DNA of 64,000 nucleotides from assembly GCA_945863875.1 (NCBI GenBank), contig CAMBBS010000003.1:1-64000 (forward strand), in the 5' to 3' direction. Below the pieces are notes generated by a model, which searched no databases, was not told where the DNA came from, and saw only the letters and a list, made by a program, of their open reading frames with translations. The position numbers were made by a program, and so were the translations under genes. The number at the start of each line of letters is the position of its first letter. Position 1 is the stretch's first letter. The DNA is from Desulfopila aestuarii DSM 18488 (lineage in GTDB: Bacteria; Desulfobacterota; Desulfobulbia; Desulfobulbales; Desulfocapsaceae). Shown here one piece after another: positions 15,979-25,086 of this stretch.

Positions 15979-17154
15979 CTAGGCTTCTACTTCATGCTCA
16001 ACACCCACGGCTATTTTATAGAGAACTGTCACCAGCAGCAATCCGGTCGCCCAGATCCCGAGAGTGATGCCGATTTCATTTGCCGTTGGATAATACTCGA
16101 CAATCTCATGCAACGGATTGACGGCCAGTCCCCCCATGACAAATCCGAGTCCCTTATCGAGCCAGAGCGCAATAAAGATCATAGCACAGCCGATCCCCAC
16201 CAACAGATCGGTGTTCACCTTGCTGATTTTCATATAGGCAAATAAGCCAAGTCCACCAAAACAGAGCAATGTGGAACTCCACATAAAGGGGACGAGATTA
16301 TTATACACATGACCATTATGTTCAAGGCCGAAAAACAGATATTGCAGAGCATACTTATGACCGGGAATATTTGAGTAATAGCCGACAAAAAATTCCAGGC
16401 AGACAAAAAAGGCGTTTATTATGGCTGCATACATGATAATAGTCGTCAGCTTGTTGATCGCCTCTTTTCCGGCATCAAAGTGGGCCACCCGCTTCATGAT
16501 CAGACAGGCGATAACTATGAGTGCCGGTCCTGCGGCAAAAGCCGAAGCGAGAAATCGGGGAGCGGTAATCGCGCTGAGCCAGAAATGTCGACCGGGCAGG
16601 CCACAGTACAACATTGCCGTTACGGTATGGATCGAAACGGCAAACGGGATAGAAACATAAACAAAGATGTAGACCCACTTCGGCGGCTTAACCTGTTTAC
16701 GTTCGGCGGTGAGAATGACCCAGCCGCAGATAACGTTCAGGGTGAGATAGCCAAGCAGGACCACCATATCCCAGAAAAGCATGGAGTTGGGGGTTGGATG
16801 GAGAATCATGTTCAGTCCGCGCAAGGGCTGCCCGATATCCGCCATGATAAACATGAGACACATTATAAGGGCAGAAATAGCAAGGAATTCACCAAGAATG
16901 GTCAGTCTGCCGAAGATTTTATAGTTGTGTATGTAATAGGGCAGAACGAGCATCAGTCCTCCGGCCGCAACCCCGACCAGAAAGGTAAACTGTGAAATAT
17001 ACAGCCCCCATGACAGGTCTCGGCCCATACCTGTTAAATACATGCCGAAGAGAAACTGTCTGAGATAACAGATCGCACCGACGGCAATGAATGCAGTGAG
17101 AAAAGCCAGCCACATCCAGTAGTTAGAGTTGCCTTTTAATACTTTTTCAATCAT
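15979..17154 (-). CDS. dsrP: DsrP, NrfD-type membrane subunit of the DsrMKJOP complex
   Basis: A 391-residue multi-pass membrane protein of the NrfD/PsrC family, about ten transmembrane segments, which exchanges electrons with the menaquinone pool. Segments such as LSWGLYISQFTFLVGVAAGG and the periplasmic/membrane pattern of the family are present. With DsrO (next upstream, 7 bp away) it forms the periplasm-facing module of the complex linked to dissimilatory sulfite reduction and the DsrC trisulfide. It is the last gene of the operon and ends in an acidic tail (GVEHEVEA). Confidence 0.95.
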   Translation of the reverse strand: MIEKVLKGNSNYWMWLAFLTAFIAVGAICYLRQFLFGMYLTGMGRDLSWGLYISQFTFLVGVAAGGLMLVLPYYIHNYKIFGRLTILGEFLAISALIMCLMFIMADIGQPLRGLNMILHPTPNSMLFWDMVVLLGYLTLNVICGWVILTAERKQVKPPKWVYIFVYVSIPFAVSIHTVTAMLYCGLPGRHFWLSAITAPRFLASAFAAGPALIVIACLIMKRVAHFDAGKEAINKLTTIIMYAAIINAFFVCLEFFVGYYSNIPGHKYALQYLFFGLEHNGHVYNNLVPFMWSSTLLCFGGLGLFAYMKISKVNTDLLVGIGCAMIFIALWLDKGLGFVMGGLAVNPLHEIVEYYPTANEIGITLGIWATGLLLVTVLYKIAVGVEHEVEA

Positions 17155-17161
17155 GACTCCC

Positions 17162-18007
17162 TCACACTATGTAAAAGACTGACGGTTTGGTTCCAAGGGA
17201 TGGTTTCCGTTGGATGGTATGGTCCTGGTCAAGACGGCGGCGAATCTCGGAATTCGGATCATTCAAATCCCCAAACACAATCGCGCCGATATCCTTGACA
17301 GCCTCAACACATGCGGGCTCCAGCCCCAGGGCTAGTCGTTCGCTGCAGAAATTGCATTTCTCGACAACACCGCGCATACGGGTCGGAAAATCGGCATTAT
17401 ATTCTTTAATGTACGGCCGCGGATCCATCCAGTTAAAGCTCCTGGCGCCATACGGGCAGCCCATCATACAGAATCTGCAGCCGATGCAGCGATGGTAGTC
17501 CATGGCGACAACGCCGGTTGTTGGCATTTTAAAAGTTGCCTTGGTCGGACACACCCGCACACAGGGTGGCTCATCACATTGATTACAGAGTACCAGGTAA
17601 TTGTTTTCCTTGGTAATGGCGGAGGCATGGTAAGCTGAATGCTCCGGAAAGGCATTTTCAAAGGGGACGTCCCAGAGCCATTTGATCTCACTTTTCGCCC
17701 CGTCAATCTCTGGTACGTTATGCACCTTGTGGCAGACAGCGGCTAACTTTTCGAGAAGTTCCGGATGACCATACAGTTTGCGCATGTCAATGAGCATGCC
17801 AAGCCGTACTCCCGTCGGAGCCTCTTCCACGCCATGGCCGGTCGCCGCATGGGCGTCGGCGGGGGCGGCATGAGCCGGCGTTTCACCATGGCCCGTTGAG
17901 GAAGCAAGGGCTGGAGAAGAGGTGAGTTTCACGACCACCGGAGCACTGATTCCGGCCAGAGCAGCCGCTCCGGCAATTTTAAGAAATTTTCTTCGCTGCT
18001 TATCCAT
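17162..18007 (-). CDS. dsrO: DsrO, periplasmic ferredoxin-like iron-sulfur subunit
   Basis: A periplasmic four-cluster-type ferredoxin subunit. ATG 18007 is chosen because GGAG lies 9 nt upstream and it opens directly into a twin-arginine signal, MDKQRRKFLKIAGAAALAG. The longer frame to 18055 would put the Tat signal internally. Cysteine groups follow: CNQCDEPPCVRVCPTKATFK, CIGCRFCMMGCPYGAR and CNFCSERLALG...PACVE. A Gly/Ala/His-rich linker follows the signal (HGETPAHAAPADAHAATGHG). The start ATG overlaps the dsrJ stop by one base (TAATG), so translation is coupled. It passes electrons between DsrJ and DsrP. Confidence 0.96.
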   Translation of the reverse strand: MDKQRRKFLKIAGAAALAGISAPVVVKLTSSPALASSTGHGETPAHAAPADAHAATGHGVEEAPTGVRLGMLIDMRKLYGHPELLEKLAAVCHKVHNVPEIDGAKSEIKWLWDVPFENAFPEHSAYHASAITKENNYLVLCNQCDEPPCVRVCPTKATFKMPTTGVVAMDYHRCIGCRFCMMGCPYGARSFNWMDPRPYIKEYNADFPTRMRGVVEKCNFCSERLALGLEPACVEAVKDIGAIVFGDLNDPNSEIRRRLDQDHTIQRKPSLGTKPSVFYIV

Positions 18008-18408
18008 TAGTGTGTCTCCTTTTTTTCCGCCGCTGCGGTCGGGGTCAAATGACAATCCCAGCAGTAGGGTGTGACAGATACATATTCATGACAGGAGTCA
18101 CAGAATTTCTCCTTGTTGGTATGGCACTGCATACAGGCCATCTGCAAACCTTTACGATATTCTTTTCCGTTTACCGTGACAGCTATACGGCCGCCGTCAC
18201 GAAGGACCTCGTCACGCCATTCATTGAGCAGCGCCATGTGACTGGCACGCATTTCGCTAGCTGAGGCGACACATTGTTTCTCTCCCCCCGGCGGCAATTC
18301 AGTTTTTGGTACCGTGCTTGCCGTCGAGAACGCATTGAACCAGAGCGGGAAAGTCACAAACAGGACAAATATGGCCAGCCCCGGTATTATTGTTCTTTTA
18401 TTGTACAT
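18007..18408 (-). CDS. dsrJ: DsrJ, triheme periplasmic cytochrome c
   Basis: A 133-residue cytochrome anchored by one N-terminal segment (IIPGLAIFVLFVTFPLWFNA). It carries three CxxCH haem sites: CMQCH, CDSCH and CWDCH. Family members have an unusual His/Met, His/His and a possible His/Cys ligation; a candidate ligand cysteine (KQCVASASEMRASH) is present before the first site. GAGGAG lies 7 nt before the ATG. It is periplasmic and works with DsrO. Its cytochrome maturation needs a Ccs system, and a ccsB gene lies 8 kb away. Confidence 0.96.
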   Translation of the reverse strand: MYNKRTIIPGLAIFVLFVTFPLWFNAFSTASTVPKTELPPGGEKQCVASASEMRASHMALLNEWRDEVLRDGGRIAVTVNGKEYRKGLQMACMQCHTNKEKFCDSCHEYVSVTPYCWDCHLTPTAAAEKKETH

Positions 18409-18439
18409 TAGTTAACTCCTCTGTTCTGTTCGGGATATT

Positions 18440-20068
18440 TTAGAGCATGGTACGAAAGCCATCATCGAGATCAGCCCGGTTTTCACCTTCTAAAACAAGG
18501 GCATTGGCAAGAAGCTCAGAGATGCCGCACACCCTGACACCGGGATTCCAATAGTCCATAAGTGATGTCAGTGTCGCCCTGTCGATTGCACAGACACATG
18601 CCAGCATATTCACATCATGTTTGTCGTGTACATATTTGACAGCATTGGCGCGTGGTAATCCTGAACGCATTCTCAGTTCCATGATCTCATCGGTATTGAG
18701 GCCGGTTCCCGAACCACAGCAGAAGGTCTGCTCGCGGATGGTATTTTCCGGCATTTCCACCCAGTCGACGATATGATCCAAGATGTAGCGAGGTTCATCA
18801 AGAAGTCCCATTGCCCTGGCCGTATTGCAGGAATCATGGTATGTCGCTTTCACGTGACTGTTGCGACTCTTATCAAACTTCAGCTTGCCATGTTTAATGA
18901 GATCGGCAGTAAATTCGCTGATATGGACCATTTTAGTCGAGGCGGCATTCTCAAAAACAGTGCCGGTGATCGGGGAGACCGGTTTTTCCAGGAAATCCGC
19001 CGGACCGTTCATGGTATCCATATACTGATGGACAACACGCCACATATGCCCGCACTCTCCGCCAATGATATATTTTACGCCCAATCTCTTCGCTTCGGCG
19101 TACATCTTCGCATTGAGTTTCTTCATCGTCTCATTGTTGGTGAAGAGGCCGAAGTTACCGCCCTCCGAGGCGTAGGTAGACCAGGTATAGTCCAGGCCGA
19201 TCGCTTCAAAGAGAGTGAGATAGCCCATGGCGGTGTACAGTCCAGGTTCGGCGAAAACATCAGCCGATGGCGTAATGAACAAAACCTCGGCGCCTTTTCT
19301 GTTAAAACTGACATTTGGCCTGACCCCGGTCAGCGATTCAACATCATCGACAAGAAATTCAACATTGTCTTTGAAGGTGTGCGGTTGCAGACCCATGTGG
19401 TTACCGGTGCGGTTGGAGTTGGAAACCGGCTCCAGCACCCAGTTGATACCCACGCCGACCAGATGCAGGAGTTCACGCAGCATCATGGTTACTTCGGCAG
19501 TATCAATGCCATACGGACAAAAGACCGAACATCTGCGGCATTCCGTACACTGATAGGAATACATGAACCACTCTTTCAATACGGCGACGGTCATCTCACG
19601 GGCACCGGCCATTTTGCCGAGGATCTTGCCGGCGAGGGTAAAATCATTGCGATAGACGGATCTGAGCAGTTCAGCCCGCATGACCGGCATATTTTTCGGA
19701 TCACCGGTACCGAGAAAGAAATGGCATTTATCCGCACAGGCGCCGCAACGGACGCAGCAATCCATGAAAATTTTCAGGGAGCGAAATTTTTCAAGACGCT
19801 CTTTCAGACCTTTAAGTATGATTTCTTTCCAATCCGCCGGTAGTTTCCAGTCGTCATCTTCCGGGGACCACTCTCGGGAGTTAGGAAAATGCAGCCCCGA
19901 CTGACTGTCGAGATAGGCTACTTTTTCCGATTTGGCGGGGTAGGCATAATTACCCGATTTAAATACAGCCGGGTATTCCATCCAATCCATGGTAGGTATT
20001 GCTCCTGTTGCCAAGGATGGTCCCTGCACTACGCTTTTCGATAATTGTTCTAATTTTGGAACTGCCAT
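18440..20068 (-). CDS. dsrK: DsrK, HdrD-like cytoplasmic iron-sulfur subunit
   Basis: A 542-residue protein related to heterodisulfide reductase subunit D and the proposed site where the DsrC trisulfide is reduced. Two ferredoxin motifs are visible: CCVRCGACADKCHFF and CTECRRCSVFCPYG. Two CCG-type regions follow, with YHDSCNTARAMGL, CCGSGTGLN and a final ACVCAIDRA. These would hold the special noncubane [4Fe-4S] cluster of the family. It sits between dsrM and dsrJ as in other sulfate reducers. The spacers are 40 bp to dsrM and 31 bp to dsrJ. Confidence 0.96.
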   Translation of the reverse strand: MAVPKLEQLSKSVVQGPSLATGAIPTMDWMEYPAVFKSGNYAYPAKSEKVAYLDSQSGLHFPNSREWSPEDDDWKLPADWKEIILKGLKERLEKFRSLKIFMDCCVRCGACADKCHFFLGTGDPKNMPVMRAELLRSVYRNDFTLAGKILGKMAGAREMTVAVLKEWFMYSYQCTECRRCSVFCPYGIDTAEVTMMLRELLHLVGVGINWVLEPVSNSNRTGNHMGLQPHTFKDNVEFLVDDVESLTGVRPNVSFNRKGAEVLFITPSADVFAEPGLYTAMGYLTLFEAIGLDYTWSTYASEGGNFGLFTNNETMKKLNAKMYAEAKRLGVKYIIGGECGHMWRVVHQYMDTMNGPADFLEKPVSPITGTVFENAASTKMVHISEFTADLIKHGKLKFDKSRNSHVKATYHDSCNTARAMGLLDEPRYILDHIVDWVEMPENTIREQTFCCGSGTGLNTDEIMELRMRSGLPRANAVKYVHDKHDVNMLACVCAIDRATLTSLMDYWNPGVRVCGISELLANALVLEGENRADLDDGFRTML

Positions 20069-20108
20069 CGTTATCTAATCCTCTTAAGCTAGTTTTGGGT
20101 CAATATTC

Positions 20109-21131
20109 TTAATCTTCATCCTTTTTAGGAGCCAGCTCCTTTTCAACCGGAATACCGGCGTCGACCATAAACTCACGGAATTCATCCTCATATCCCGCAT
20201 AGGAATGGGGAAGGATTCGCGGATTCCACGGATTGATGTGACGCTTGGCACGGCTGGTATTTTTCATGTTTCTGGTCGGGCTCATAAAGACACCGGCAAA
20301 GTGCATGAGTTTGCTGAACGGAAAATAGGCCAGCAGGGCACAGACGAGAAAGAGATGGATGTAGAAGATTGCGCCGATTTCTGCGCCGATTGTCGGAGAA
20401 AAGGTGACGAGACCGACGGCCAGTTGTTTAATATTGACAATGTCAATATCGGTGCGCAGGAAGTAGCGCATCAGGATGCCGGACAGGGCAATACCAAAGA
20501 TCAGCACCAGTGGGAAGTAATCATTCATCAGGGAGATGAAGCGGACATGGCGGGTAATAAGCCTTCTGGAAAACAGCAGCGCAACCCCTGCCAGCAGTCC
20601 GATGTCGGTTATATACCAGGTGGGTGCGCCGACCTGGAAAAGGCCGTCCCCATATTCGAGCCAGCTGATCCATACGGGAACCGGGTCAAGAAAAAGACGC
20701 ATATGCCGGACAACAATCACCAGAAACGAATAATGAAAAATCAGGGCGAACATCCATAACCACTTGGAGGATTCATAGGTGATCTGAGGTCCATCATAAA
20801 TTTCCGATTTGGTGTTTCTAAACAGTGACCGAAAGGTCACAATTTCAAGAAACATTCTTGCGACAACCTCCGCGGTTGTATTCGGAGCTTCAAGCCGGTC
20901 ATGCTTGATAAAGTCCAATGATTTCCCTTGTCCGCAGGTGGTCTGGATCGAAAATGGCACAGGGGACTTTGCCCATTGCACCACCCTGTAGACACAGCCA
21001 CCAAGGAAGATCATCAAGGCCAGATACGGCAGAGCGACACCAAACAGATAAGGCATCCCCGGTATCTGAGATCCGAGTCCGGCAATCAGTACCAACGCTA
21101 TGACTGCCAGGAATGAGAAGGCGTACTTCAT
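20109..21131 (-). CDS. dsrM: DsrM, membrane cytochrome b subunit
   Basis: A 340-residue integral membrane protein with a NarI-like cytochrome b domain that takes electrons from menaquinol and hands them to DsrK. Six or so transmembrane segments are seen, beginning with AFSFLAVIALVLIAGLG. Candidate haem-ligating histidines lie in membrane segments (IFHYSFLVIVVRHMRLFL, FYIHLFLVCALLAYFPFSKLMH). The charged cytoplasmic tail PVEKELAPKKDED ends the protein. GAGG precedes the start. It is the first dsr gene proper; the RsbRD_N gene is 93 bp upstream. Confidence 0.96.
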   Translation of the reverse strand: MKYAFSFLAVIALVLIAGLGSQIPGMPYLFGVALPYLALMIFLGGCVYRVVQWAKSPVPFSIQTTCGQGKSLDFIKHDRLEAPNTTAEVVARMFLEIVTFRSLFRNTKSEIYDGPQITYESSKWLWMFALIFHYSFLVIVVRHMRLFLDPVPVWISWLEYGDGLFQVGAPTWYITDIGLLAGVALLFSRRLITRHVRFISLMNDYFPLVLIFGIALSGILMRYFLRTDIDIVNIKQLAVGLVTFSPTIGAEIGAIFYIHLFLVCALLAYFPFSKLMHFAGVFMSPTRNMKNTSRAKRHINPWNPRILPHSYAGYEDEFREFMVDAGIPVEKELAPKKDED

Positions 21132-21224
21132 TTCTTACCTCGCTTCAATTAAACTGTTTTGGAAACCATGCAGGTGCAGAAACCCCCCTGTCATCCGCGC
21201 AGAGACCAGTTAAATACCATTTAC

Positions 21225-21746
21225 CTAGAGTATAATTTTTTTTTCAGGCAGCAGATTCGATGGACACCTGCTGTCTGTTAATATGTGGCTTCCGGACTTT
21301 ATCTCATTGATCCGGACCTGATACAGACGCTCTCGGTAGTGCATGTATATATCAAATGCGGCCAGCACCGCTAGATCCACTGCAAATTCAAAATCATACA
21401 GCTCGTTTACCAGCTGTTTTCGCTCTTTATCGGCCGCGAAAATTTCACGGGTAATATGCTTGACACCATTCAATGGTGCAACGGCCTGCGACGGGGTAAA
21501 CTCCTGCACGGAACGAATACTGATTATCTGTTCAAGCGGCGGGACAAACTCTTTGGCATCAGCCCCTTTGGAAAGCAGCAGAAAAAGTTTCTCCAATGCC
21601 TGGCGAATATTAGCACCGACCGGATTGGCAAACGTGTCCCGCTCTCTTACAAAAAAACCTGATGAAACATAGGTTGACAAAGTATATTCAACCCATTTAT
21701 TAACTATTTTTTCTCTGTGGTTTCTAAAACCTTCGGCAAGATCCAT
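21225..21746 (-). CDS. RsbRD_N-domain protein upstream of dsrMKJOP
   Basis: A 173-residue soluble protein that resembles the RsbRD N-terminal domain, an all-helical globin-like sensor module otherwise found at the N-terminus of stressosome proteins. FRNHREKIVNKWVEYTLSTY is the typical beginning, and the helix ELYDFEFAVDLAVLAAFDIY is the typical end. No STAS or kinase domain follows, so it is a stand-alone sensor or assembly domain. Genes of this kind have been seen, from memory, directly before dsrM in other sulfate reducers. Its 93-bp spacing suggests that it is the first gene of the dsr operon. Its ligand, if any, is unknown. Confidence 0.75.
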   Translation of the reverse strand: MDLAEGFRNHREKIVNKWVEYTLSTYVSSGFFVRERDTFANPVGANIRQALEKLFLLLSKGADAKEFVPPLEQIISIRSVQEFTPSQAVAPLNGVKHITREIFAADKERKQLVNELYDFEFAVDLAVLAAFDIYMHYRERLYQVRINEIKSGSHILTDSRCPSNLLPEKKIIL

Positions 21747-21815
21747 ACACTTACAACCCCTTCTGTTAACAACGCAACTGGCATTGAATAGTCACCTGGT
21801 AAAGGAAAAGACGAA

Positions 21816-21829
21816 TGAATGACCATTCA
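21816..21829. promoter_or_regulatory. Inverted repeat in the control region of the dsr block
   Basis: TGAATG-AC-CATTCA, a 6-bp inverted repeat with a 2-bp centre, lies 70 bp upstream of the RsbRD_N gene. Its size fits a dimeric repressor operator of TetR type. No matching regulator gene is adjacent, so it is only a candidate. Confidence 0.35.
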
Positions 21830-21930
21830 CAAATTGACATTTTTAGCACCTTTTCCTCTCTTTTTCAAGAACATTTTACGAGGGCACAGTTCGCTCAAAT
21901 GACGATAGCGCAAGGGGTGCCCGCCCATTT

Positions 21931-24297
21931 TCAGTCCTTGGAAAACCGGATAATATCGCCGACCATATTGACGGCCTCACGAATGTACGGATCCTCTTTG
22001 ACATCTTTCAACCACTTCTCCTGCGGATCTTCCTCTGAACTCTCCGTCTCGGCAAAGTCGGACTCTTCTCCCTGTTCCTCGCGATATTTCCGGTAGTGGG
22101 CCCCGACCTTTTCTCTCATGAGCCGTGACTCCTCACGCTTGAAGCGCATATCGTCGATCTGCACGGAAAGCATCGTATCCTCGCTGCGTTCCGCCGCTTT
22201 GACGGCTTCTTCCCTGATTATTTTCAGACCTTCGTCGGAAGCCGCTCGCTCGAGGCTTCTTTGCCGTATTTTCTCCAGATCAAATTTTCTTTCATTAGGA
22301 TTAAATTCAACAGGTTGAATAGAATCCCAGGGCAGAGAATAATCAAGGTAGCGCTCTCCCGATTTTATGTGTTCAAACAGATTCGGCAGGACGATATCGG
22401 GTTCTACGCCACGGTACTGGGTGGAGCTCCCGTTCACCCGGTAAAATTTCTGAATGGTAACCTTCAAGGCGCCGAGATCTTCGTACTTTTGCAGATTCAA
22501 CAGAGGGATATTCTCGTTGATATCGATAATCGTCTGCACGGTGCCCTTGCCATGGGTATGCGCCCCTCCGACGATAACCGCTCGCCGGTAATCCTGCAGC
22601 GCCGCGGCGACAATTTCCGATGCCGAAGCAGAAAACTTGTTGACCAGCACCACCAGCGGTCCATCATACGAAACATCATTATTCGTATCGCTCAGAATCC
22701 GCTTGTCGCCAAATTTGTTCAAAACCTGAACAACCGGTCCGGACTTAATGAAGAGTCCCGTGATATCGACGGCATCGACGAGAGCTCCCCCACCATCATC
22801 GCGTAAATCGAGAATAATTCCATCGACATTCTGTTCAATTGCCTTAAGAATTTCCTGCTGGGTATCGTCTGTTGAATTTCTGCCCTTGGCTCCGTTTTTC
22901 GTTCCTTCGAAGTCACGATAAAAAGAGGGGATGTAGATGTATCCGGTCTTACGACCGCCGGCTGATTCAATCACCGAACTTTTCACGAAGGTTTCTTCGA
23001 TCTGGACGACATCGCGTATAATCCTGACGACCTCCGTTACCCCATCAGGTTTTTTCACCGTCAGGCTGACCGCTTCGCCTTTAGGACCGCGGATCAGACG
23101 GACAGCATCCCTTAGCCGCATATCGGTTATATCCACCGGTTCTTCACCTTCCTGGGCGACCTGCAGAATTATATCCTCCGCCTTGAGGCTGCCCTGCCTG
23201 GCCGAGGCACTGCCGGGAATAATTCTGATGACCTTGATAAAGCCGTCGTCTTCGCGAAGCAGCGCCCCGATTCCTTCAAGGCTGCCGCGCATGTTTATAT
23301 CGAATTGCTCTTTGCTTGCCGGAGGTATGTAGTTGGTATGGGGGCCGAATGCCCGGGTGACAGAGTTAAAAAAACGATCATAATGGTCCTGCAGTGTTTC
23401 CTGGTTCAGACGCTGGAAAAAATTTTTGTTCCGCTTACTGACCTTGACCAGGGCCTCTTTCCACAGTTCCGCCTCAGTCAGCTGTTTGGCCGGCTGTTTC
23501 GTCTCGGCAGCTTTGTCCAATGAATTTTTCTGTTCTTCCTCAAGATCAAGGTACTGCGAGATGACCTGCGCTTTCAACACCTGCCGCCAGCGATCTTTCA
23601 GTTCCTCATTATTTGCGGCGAAATCGATTTTTTCCGGGTCTGTTTCATAGGATTCTCTTTTGTGCACATTAAAGCTGCCAACATAAAGGTCTCCCTGCGC
23701 CAAGAGTACCGGCTTGCGAATTTTCAGCGTCTGCCCGACCTCTAAACGCTTCGGATCGTCAAGATTGTTATCGACGATCAACTCACCCACTTCGATGTCG
23801 TCAAAGCGGTCGGCTATCTTATCGAGGGTGTCTCCCGGCTGGACAGTATAGGCAGTGAAGCCGGCAATAGGTCCGGCGCCCACCCTGTCACTTGCCAGCA
23901 TGGTCCCGACCATTTTCTGCACAAGGTCGATCTTTTCCCTGAGAATATCATAGCCGGTGTCAGGCAGGGTGATCCGGCCATCGACAAGATTGTCGTCAAT
24001 GTAGGGGGCAAAGGCCTCGAGCTGTTCCACATCTTTTTTCAGGAGGAACCTTTTCTGATAGTCCAGCTGTTTTATATAGAGATTAAACGTGGCACGAGCC
24101 AGGTCGTCGTTGAAAAGCTTGTCACTGAAATGCAGGGAAGGCAGCTGCTTGCTGAGAATATAGCCGATGAGCCTGTTTCTCTTCTGGGCATCCTCGTCCC
24201 CTTTGCTGCTATTCCCGAAGGTTATGGTTGCAAGAAACAAGCAAAAGAGCGTGAGGGAAAAGACCAAAAAAATCTTTTTATTTTTCATAATTGTCAT
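21931..24297 (-). CDS. prc: Tail-specific protease (Prc/Tsp, S41) with inserted LysM domain
   Basis: A 788-residue periplasmic C-terminal processing protease with a signal peptide (IFLVFSLTLFCLFLATITFG). The order is the Prc N-terminal helical domain, then a LysM domain at about 150-193 (YTVQPGDTLDKIADRF ... RLEVGQTLKI), then the rest of the N-terminal domain with DPHTNY-like RAFGPHTNYIPP, a PDZ domain (SLEGIGALLREDDGF ... LRDAVRLIRGPKGE), and the S41 core. The catalytic serine is in FSASASE (558 or 560) and the lysine is K584 in HGKGT. The C-terminal domain has QKFYRVNGSSTQYRGVEPDI. The LysM insert is not part of the usual family layout. Spacing from Ser to Lys is one residue longer than in E. 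coli. Start could be the second Met (24288). Confidence 0.95.
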   Translation of the reverse strand: MTIMKNKKIFLVFSLTLFCLFLATITFGNSSKGDEDAQKRNRLIGYILSKQLPSLHFSDKLFNDDLARATFNLYIKQLDYQKRFLLKKDVEQLEAFAPYIDDNLVDGRITLPDTGYDILREKIDLVQKMVGTMLASDRVGAGPIAGFTAYTVQPGDTLDKIADRFDDIEVGELIVDNNLDDPKRLEVGQTLKIRKPVLLAQGDLYVGSFNVHKRESYETDPEKIDFAANNEELKDRWRQVLKAQVISQYLDLEEEQKNSLDKAAETKQPAKQLTEAELWKEALVKVSKRNKNFFQRLNQETLQDHYDRFFNSVTRAFGPHTNYIPPASKEQFDINMRGSLEGIGALLREDDGFIKVIRIIPGSASARQGSLKAEDIILQVAQEGEEPVDITDMRLRDAVRLIRGPKGEAVSLTVKKPDGVTEVVRIIRDVVQIEETFVKSSVIESAGGRKTGYIYIPSFYRDFEGTKNGAKGRNSTDDTQQEILKAIEQNVDGIILDLRDDGGGALVDAVDITGLFIKSGPVVQVLNKFGDKRILSDTNNDVSYDGPLVVLVNKFSASASEIVAAALQDYRRAVIVGGAHTHGKGTVQTIIDINENIPLLNLQKYEDLGALKVTIQKFYRVNGSSTQYRGVEPDIVLPNLFEHIKSGERYLDYSLPWDSIQPVEFNPNERKFDLEKIRQRSLERAASDEGLKIIREEAVKAAERSEDTMLSVQIDDMRFKREESRLMREKVGAHYRKYREEQGEESDFAETESSEEDPQEKWLKDVKEDPYIREAVNMVGDIIRFSKD

Positions 24298-24579
24298 AAA
24301 AGGGGGGGGGATCTAAAAAACGGATATGTATGCTACGATTGTCACGTAAGAGATAACAGAACAGAAAAACAAATACCACGACAAAGACATAGCCATGGAA
24401 AAATTACAAACGGCGATTGGCCAATTTTTTTCAAATTGCCACTGACGACGACTTTCCAGCGGAGTAACCCGATGGTGGTTTTTCTATTGAAAGAGTTATA
24501 TTGCCACCATTTTTTCAGAAGGTGACAGCGGTGAATGGTGCCGGCGTGATGCGACTGTTTTACCATCGCGTCATAAGAG

Positions 24580-25086
24580 TCAGGAGGAGGGGGGGCAATG
24601 TTCCGCCAATGCTTTGTGCCTGCCGCCTAACTCAACACCGAGTTCAAGGGCAAAGCTCTGCAACTCCTGGTAACTGCAGTTGATAATGGAGGGGCGATCG
24701 CCGCTTTGCAGCCGGTCAATTTCCGTATCGAGAAAAAGCAGAAGTGCCTCGGCGGTCAGCCTCCGGACACCGCCCACCGGCAGCTGCTGACGCGAACAAA
24801 ATAGACAAAACCGCCGATAATTAATACTCGACCGAGCAATGCCCCGATAGATGGCCTTGCCGCTGTTGGCATGCTGCAAATCCCGCAGGACTATCTCCGT
24901 ATACCGGTCTACAGCCGCCTTTTTGAGCCATTCGACTTGCTCTTCCTCCAGCACAAGGTGTGGACCATCTTGAGCTCGTGTCAGCTGATAGATCGCCGAA
25001 TTATAGGCAATTTCAGGAGTTTCTCCAGAGTATCTGACGATATACCATTCGTTTTCGATGGCTTCGATCGGCTCATTTGTCATCAT
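24580..25086 (-). CDS. Hypothetical protein coupled to hemA
   Basis: A 168-residue protein with no family that I recognise. It has no signal peptide or membrane segment. It starts NEPIEAIENEWYIVRYSGET and contains a CLFCSRQ motif (residues about 106-109), which could be a half of a metal site. Its start overlaps the hemA stop by 4 bp (ATGA type), so it is translated with hemA. The middle and C-terminal parts look helical and leucine-rich. Its function is unknown. Confidence 0.7.
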   Translation of the reverse strand: MMTNEPIEAIENEWYIVRYSGETPEIAYNSAIYQLTRAQDGPHLVLEEEQVEWLKKAAVDRYTEIVLRDLQHANSGKAIYRGIARSSINYRRFCLFCSRQQLPVGGVRRLTAEALLLFLDTEIDRLQSGDRPSIINCSYQELQSFALELGVELGGRHKALAEHCPPSS

